A stretch of DNA of 9,430 nt from Actinomycetota bacterium (GTDB taxonomy: Bacteria > Actinomycetota > Thermoleophilia > Gaiellales > Gaiellaceae): NCBI GenBank assembly GCA_013821525.1, contig JACDGR010000109.1, forward strand, positions 1-9,430, in the 5' to 3' direction. Positions within the stretch are counted from its first letter, which is position 1; every line of letters begins with the position of its first letter. Shown here in pieces: positions 7,758 to 9,430 of this stretch. Position numbers and translations under genes: made by a program. The notes beneath the pieces were generated by a model, which saw only the letters and a program-made list of their open reading frames with translations, was not told the DNA's origin and did not search any database.

Positions 7758-8158
7758 GCGAACAGGCGCGTGACGCGATGGTCTCCGAGCCGCTTGCGCT
7801 CGAGGTGAGCGCGCGCGCGAGCGAGGCAGGCGAGGTTCTGTCGCGCGACGCGGTGCGCGCCGTGCTCGTCACCGACGGCGGCAGGCTCGTCGGCGTGGTC
7901 ACGCGCAAGACGCTCGTGCGCGAAGTTGTGGCTTCCGGTCGCGATCCGTCGACGACGACGCTCGGAGAGATCGCCGAGCCGCCGAACGCGACGATCGAGT
8001 CGACGATGCCGCTCGACGAGGCGTTCAGCCTGCTCGAGCAGCAGGACTACGAGCGTGTCCCCGTCGTCGAGCATGGGATGCTTGTCGGAGCGTTGTCGCG
8101 CTCGCTCGTGCAGCGGCGGCTCGCCGAAGACGAGCCGCCGGAGTCGGCGGAATCCTAG
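7754..8158 (+). CDS. Small stand-alone CBS-domain protein
   Basis: A 134-aa soluble protein made almost entirely of one CBS pair (Bateman module): CBS1 about 6-58 (AVRAVLVTDGGRLVGVVTRK at 33-52) and CBS2 about 70-122 (YERVPVVEHGMLVGALSR at 99-116), with an acidic tail. CBS pairs bind AMP, ADP, ATP or S-adenosylmethionine and act as energy or metabolite sensors, usually as regulatory parts of other proteins. GTG 7754 overlaps the dehydrogenase stop as GTGA, with GGGGGA 7 nt upstream. The reading frame is open further upstream inside the dehydrogenase gene, but that extension is an overlap artefact. Tight coupling suggests that it acts on the dehydrogenase, which is inference. Its TAG shares CTAG with the convergent reductase stop. 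Confidence 0.88.
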
Positions 8159-8706
8159 GCCGCGACGGCGGGTCGGATCTCCGCGAGCAGCGTGTCGAGC
8201 GCGTCGCGGAGGCCCTGACTGACAGCGTCGTCGTTCAGGTGACCGTCCTCGTCGAACTTCTCGCCCGAATGACCGACTGAGAGCTCGGCGTCGGTGACCC
8301 GGGCGCCCATCGCGCCGAGCACCTTGCGAAGCTCTGCTCCGGCCCAGACGCCGCCGAAGGCGCCCGCGGAGGAGCTGATCACGGCGACCGGCTTGTTGCG
8401 GAACGAGTTCGTCGCGAGCGGCCGTGACGCCCAGTCGAGGGCGTTCTTGAGCGCGCCCGGAACCGAAGAGTTGTACTCGGGTGTCGCGAAGAACACCGCA
8501 TCTGCCTCGCGCACGGCTCGCCGCAGCGCCTCGACCCGCTCGGGTCCCGGCACGAGATCGTCGTCGGCGTCGTAGGGAGGAATCTTTTTCAGACCGTCCC
8601 AGAGCTCGATCTCGATCCCCGCCGGCGCCTCCTCGCGCAGCGCGCGGAGGAGGGCCGTGTTGGTCGAGCCGGCTCGCAGCGAGCCGCTGATTGCGAGGAC
8701 GTTCAT
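8155..8706 (-). CDS. NADPH-dependent FMN reductase / quinone (chromate-reductase-like) reductase
   Basis: A 183-aa flavodoxin-like oxidoreductase of the NADPH-dependent FMN reductase family (PF03358), which transfers electrons from NAD(P)H through bound FMN to quinones, azo dyes, chromate or free flavin. The phosphate loop is GSLRAGSTN (8-16), the flavin-contacting loop is PEYNSSVPGALKNALDW (76-92), and SSSAGAFGG (111-119) is the third FMN loop; all match YieF/ChrR-type enzymes. The length is normal and there is no signal peptide, so it is cytoplasmic. The ATG lies 3 nt after the YceI stop, with GAGG (8715-8718 on the plus strand) 8 nt upstream inside the YceI gene, so it is the second gene of that operon. 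The native acceptor is unknown. Confidence 0.93.
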   Translation of the reverse strand: MNVLAISGSLRAGSTNTALLRALREEAPAGIEIELWDGLKKIPPYDADDDLVPGPERVEALRRAVREADAVFFATPEYNSSVPGALKNALDWASRPLATNSFRNKPVAVISSSAGAFGGVWAGAELRKVLGAMGARVTDAELSVGHSGEKFDEDGHLNDDAVSQGLRDALDTLLAEIRPAVAA

Positions 8707-8709
8707 CGA

Positions 8710-9249
8710 CTACGCCTCGGCGGCGACGAGCGTCAGGTCGGCCTTGAGGGTGACGTCGTTCGCGAGCGCCTGGTCGCCGTTCGGAAGCGGCATGTTCCAG
8801 GTGATGTCGTGCTTGGTGCGGTCGATCGTGGTCTCGAGCTTGAGACCGAGGCGGTTCTTGCCGAAGTGGTCGATCGCCGGGCCGGTGATCGTGCCCTTCA
8901 GCGTCGCCGGCTGGCTGATCCCCTTGATCGTGATCTCGCCGGGGATCTCGACGTTGTCGCCGTCCCGCTTGATCTCGGAGCCGCTGAAGCTGACCTCGGG
9001 GTTGCGCTCGGCGTCGAAGAACTCGGGCGAGAGCAGGTGCGCCTGCAGGTTCTCGTCCTTCGTCTGAAGGCTCGCGATCTTTGCGGTGCCCTTGATCGTC
9101 CCGTCCTCGAGGCTCGCCTCGAACTCATGTACGTCGCCGCTGAAGATCGCGACGGCGTAGGGAACCTCGAAGCCGACGCTGGAATGAACCGTGTCGGCCG
9201 TCCAGGTGCCGGTCGGAATGGCCTGGGTCTGGGTATCTGTGGCGCTCAT
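8710..9249 (-). CDS. YceI-family lipocalin-like protein, cytoplasmic form
   Basis: A 179-aa YceI-domain protein (PF04264) covering the whole domain: GTWTADTVHSSVGFEV (about 13-28), the central KDENLQAHLLSPEFFDAERNP region (about 85-105) and FGKNRLGL with its following strands. YceI proteins form a lipocalin-like barrel that binds isoprenoid chains such as polyprenyl quinones. E. coli YceI is periplasmic, but there is no signal peptide here, as in many actinobacterial homologues. ATG 9249 is chosen because the domain begins just after it and AGGA (9262-9259) sits 9 nt upstream; the frame is open further upstream but runs through the promoter. It is the first gene of an operon with the FMN reductase. 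A shared role in quinone or redox stress is inferred. Confidence 0.93.
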   Translation of the reverse strand: MSATDTQTQAIPTGTWTADTVHSSVGFEVPYAVAIFSGDVHEFEASLEDGTIKGTAKIASLQTKDENLQAHLLSPEFFDAERNPEVSFSGSEIKRDGDNVEIPGEITIKGISQPATLKGTITGPAIDHFGKNRLGLKLETTIDRTKHDITWNMPLPNGDQALANDVTLKADLTLVAAEA

Positions 9250-9252
9250 TTG

Positions 9253-9277
9253 GGTGGTTCCTCTCTCGGTGGTTCCT
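9253..9277 (-). repeat. Tandem 10-bp repeat in the YceI leader carrying two AGGA boxes
   Basis: AGGAACCACC occurs twice on the minus strand, at 9262-9253 and 9277-9268, 15 bp apart. The nearer copy supplies the likely ribosome-binding site of YceI; the farther one is too distant to do so. Confidence 0.6.
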
Positions 9278-9284
9278 GGGTGTC

Positions 9285-9336
9285 GCGCAATTCTTGCTTG
9301 CGCAAGGATCATAGCAGGAAACCTTGAGAGCGCAAG
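9285..9336 (-). promoter_or_regulatory. Promoter and operator-like palindromes of the YceI-reductase operon
   Basis: On the minus strand TATGAT (9313-9308) is a good -10. TTGCGC (9335-9330), 16 bp upstream, is a weak -35. CTTG-N6-CAAG (9323-9336) covers the -35, and the perfect palindrome CTTGCGCAAG (9297-9306) lies at the expected transcript start. A further GCGCAA (9285-9290) faces TTGCGC (9298-9303) across 7 bp. Paired dyads over the -35 and +1 are what a dimeric repressor of the MarR/HxlR kind would use. The regulator itself is not in the window. Confidence 0.6.
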
Positions 9337-9353
9337 TATATCGTCAACAGCAC

Positions 9354-9430
9354 GTGAAAGCGCCTGGCGGAGCGGCTCCTTCACGCGCCGGGGGCAGCGC
9401 CGCCGCCGCGCGCGCGGCCCCGTCGAGGAT
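9354..9430 (+). other. Right edge; possible start of a divergent gene
   Basis: A GTG at 9354 opens a plus-strand frame that stays open to the window end, giving 25 alanine- and arginine-rich residues with no recognisable domain. There is no Shine-Dalgarno sequence and no TACNNT box 6 nt upstream. A divergent regulator here would fit the operator-like sites at 9285-9336, but the sequence is too short to support the call. Confidence 0.15.

Noticed and set aside
9250..9384. YceI N-terminal extension to 9384
   Set aside because: It would translate through the -10 box, palindromes and ribosome-binding site, and the domain begins just after ATG 9249.

Overview
The window is GC-rich and compactly coded, with GTG starts, 4-bp stop/start overlaps and gene starts that lack a Shine-Dalgarno sequence but carry a TACNNT box exactly 6 nt upstream. 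Together these point to an actinobacterium. A deep lineage such as Thermoleophilia (Solirubrobacterales/Gaiellales) is my guess from protein style and cannot be shown from sequence alone. There is no tRNA, rRNA, CRISPR array, insertion sequence or prophage gene.

Layout. 1-234 has no convincing gene but holds an imperfect 33-bp direct repeat and a hairpin. 235-2057 (minus) is a two-component system: a six-TM HisKA_3 sensor kinase, then a NarL/LuxR-type response regulator, overlapping as ATGA. Divergent from it across a 179-bp intergenic region, 2237-5599 (plus) encodes a MacB/FtsX-type ABC exporter: an ATPase, broken as read by a +1 frameshift near 2486-2490, and an 855-aa two-module permease. 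A strong hairpin follows (5610-5647). Next come a stand-alone streptomycin-6-kinase-like phosphotransferase (5659-6432) and a translationally coupled pair, a Glu/Leu-type dehydrogenase (6474-7757) and a small two-CBS protein (7754-8158). Convergent to these, sharing one CTAG stop tetranucleotide, is a minus-strand operon of a YceI-family lipocalin-like protein (8710-9249) and an NADPH-dependent FMN/quinone reductase (8155-8706). Its promoter region carries two operator-like palindromes.

How the genes work together (inference). The sensor pair probably controls the divergent exporter in response to an envelope stress or antimicrobial, as in LiaRS/VraSR-like systems next to ABC exporters. The dehydrogenase-CBS pair suggests an adenine-nucleotide-sensing subunit attached to glutamate catabolism. 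The YceI-reductase pair looks like a small redox or quinone-stress operon under a local repressor.

The observations most worth a second look are the frameshifted ATPase, the matching leaderless-promoter motif at three gene starts, the GDH-CBS coupling, the operator pair before YceI and the duplicated 33-bp element at the left edge. I found no clearly new defence or mobile system.
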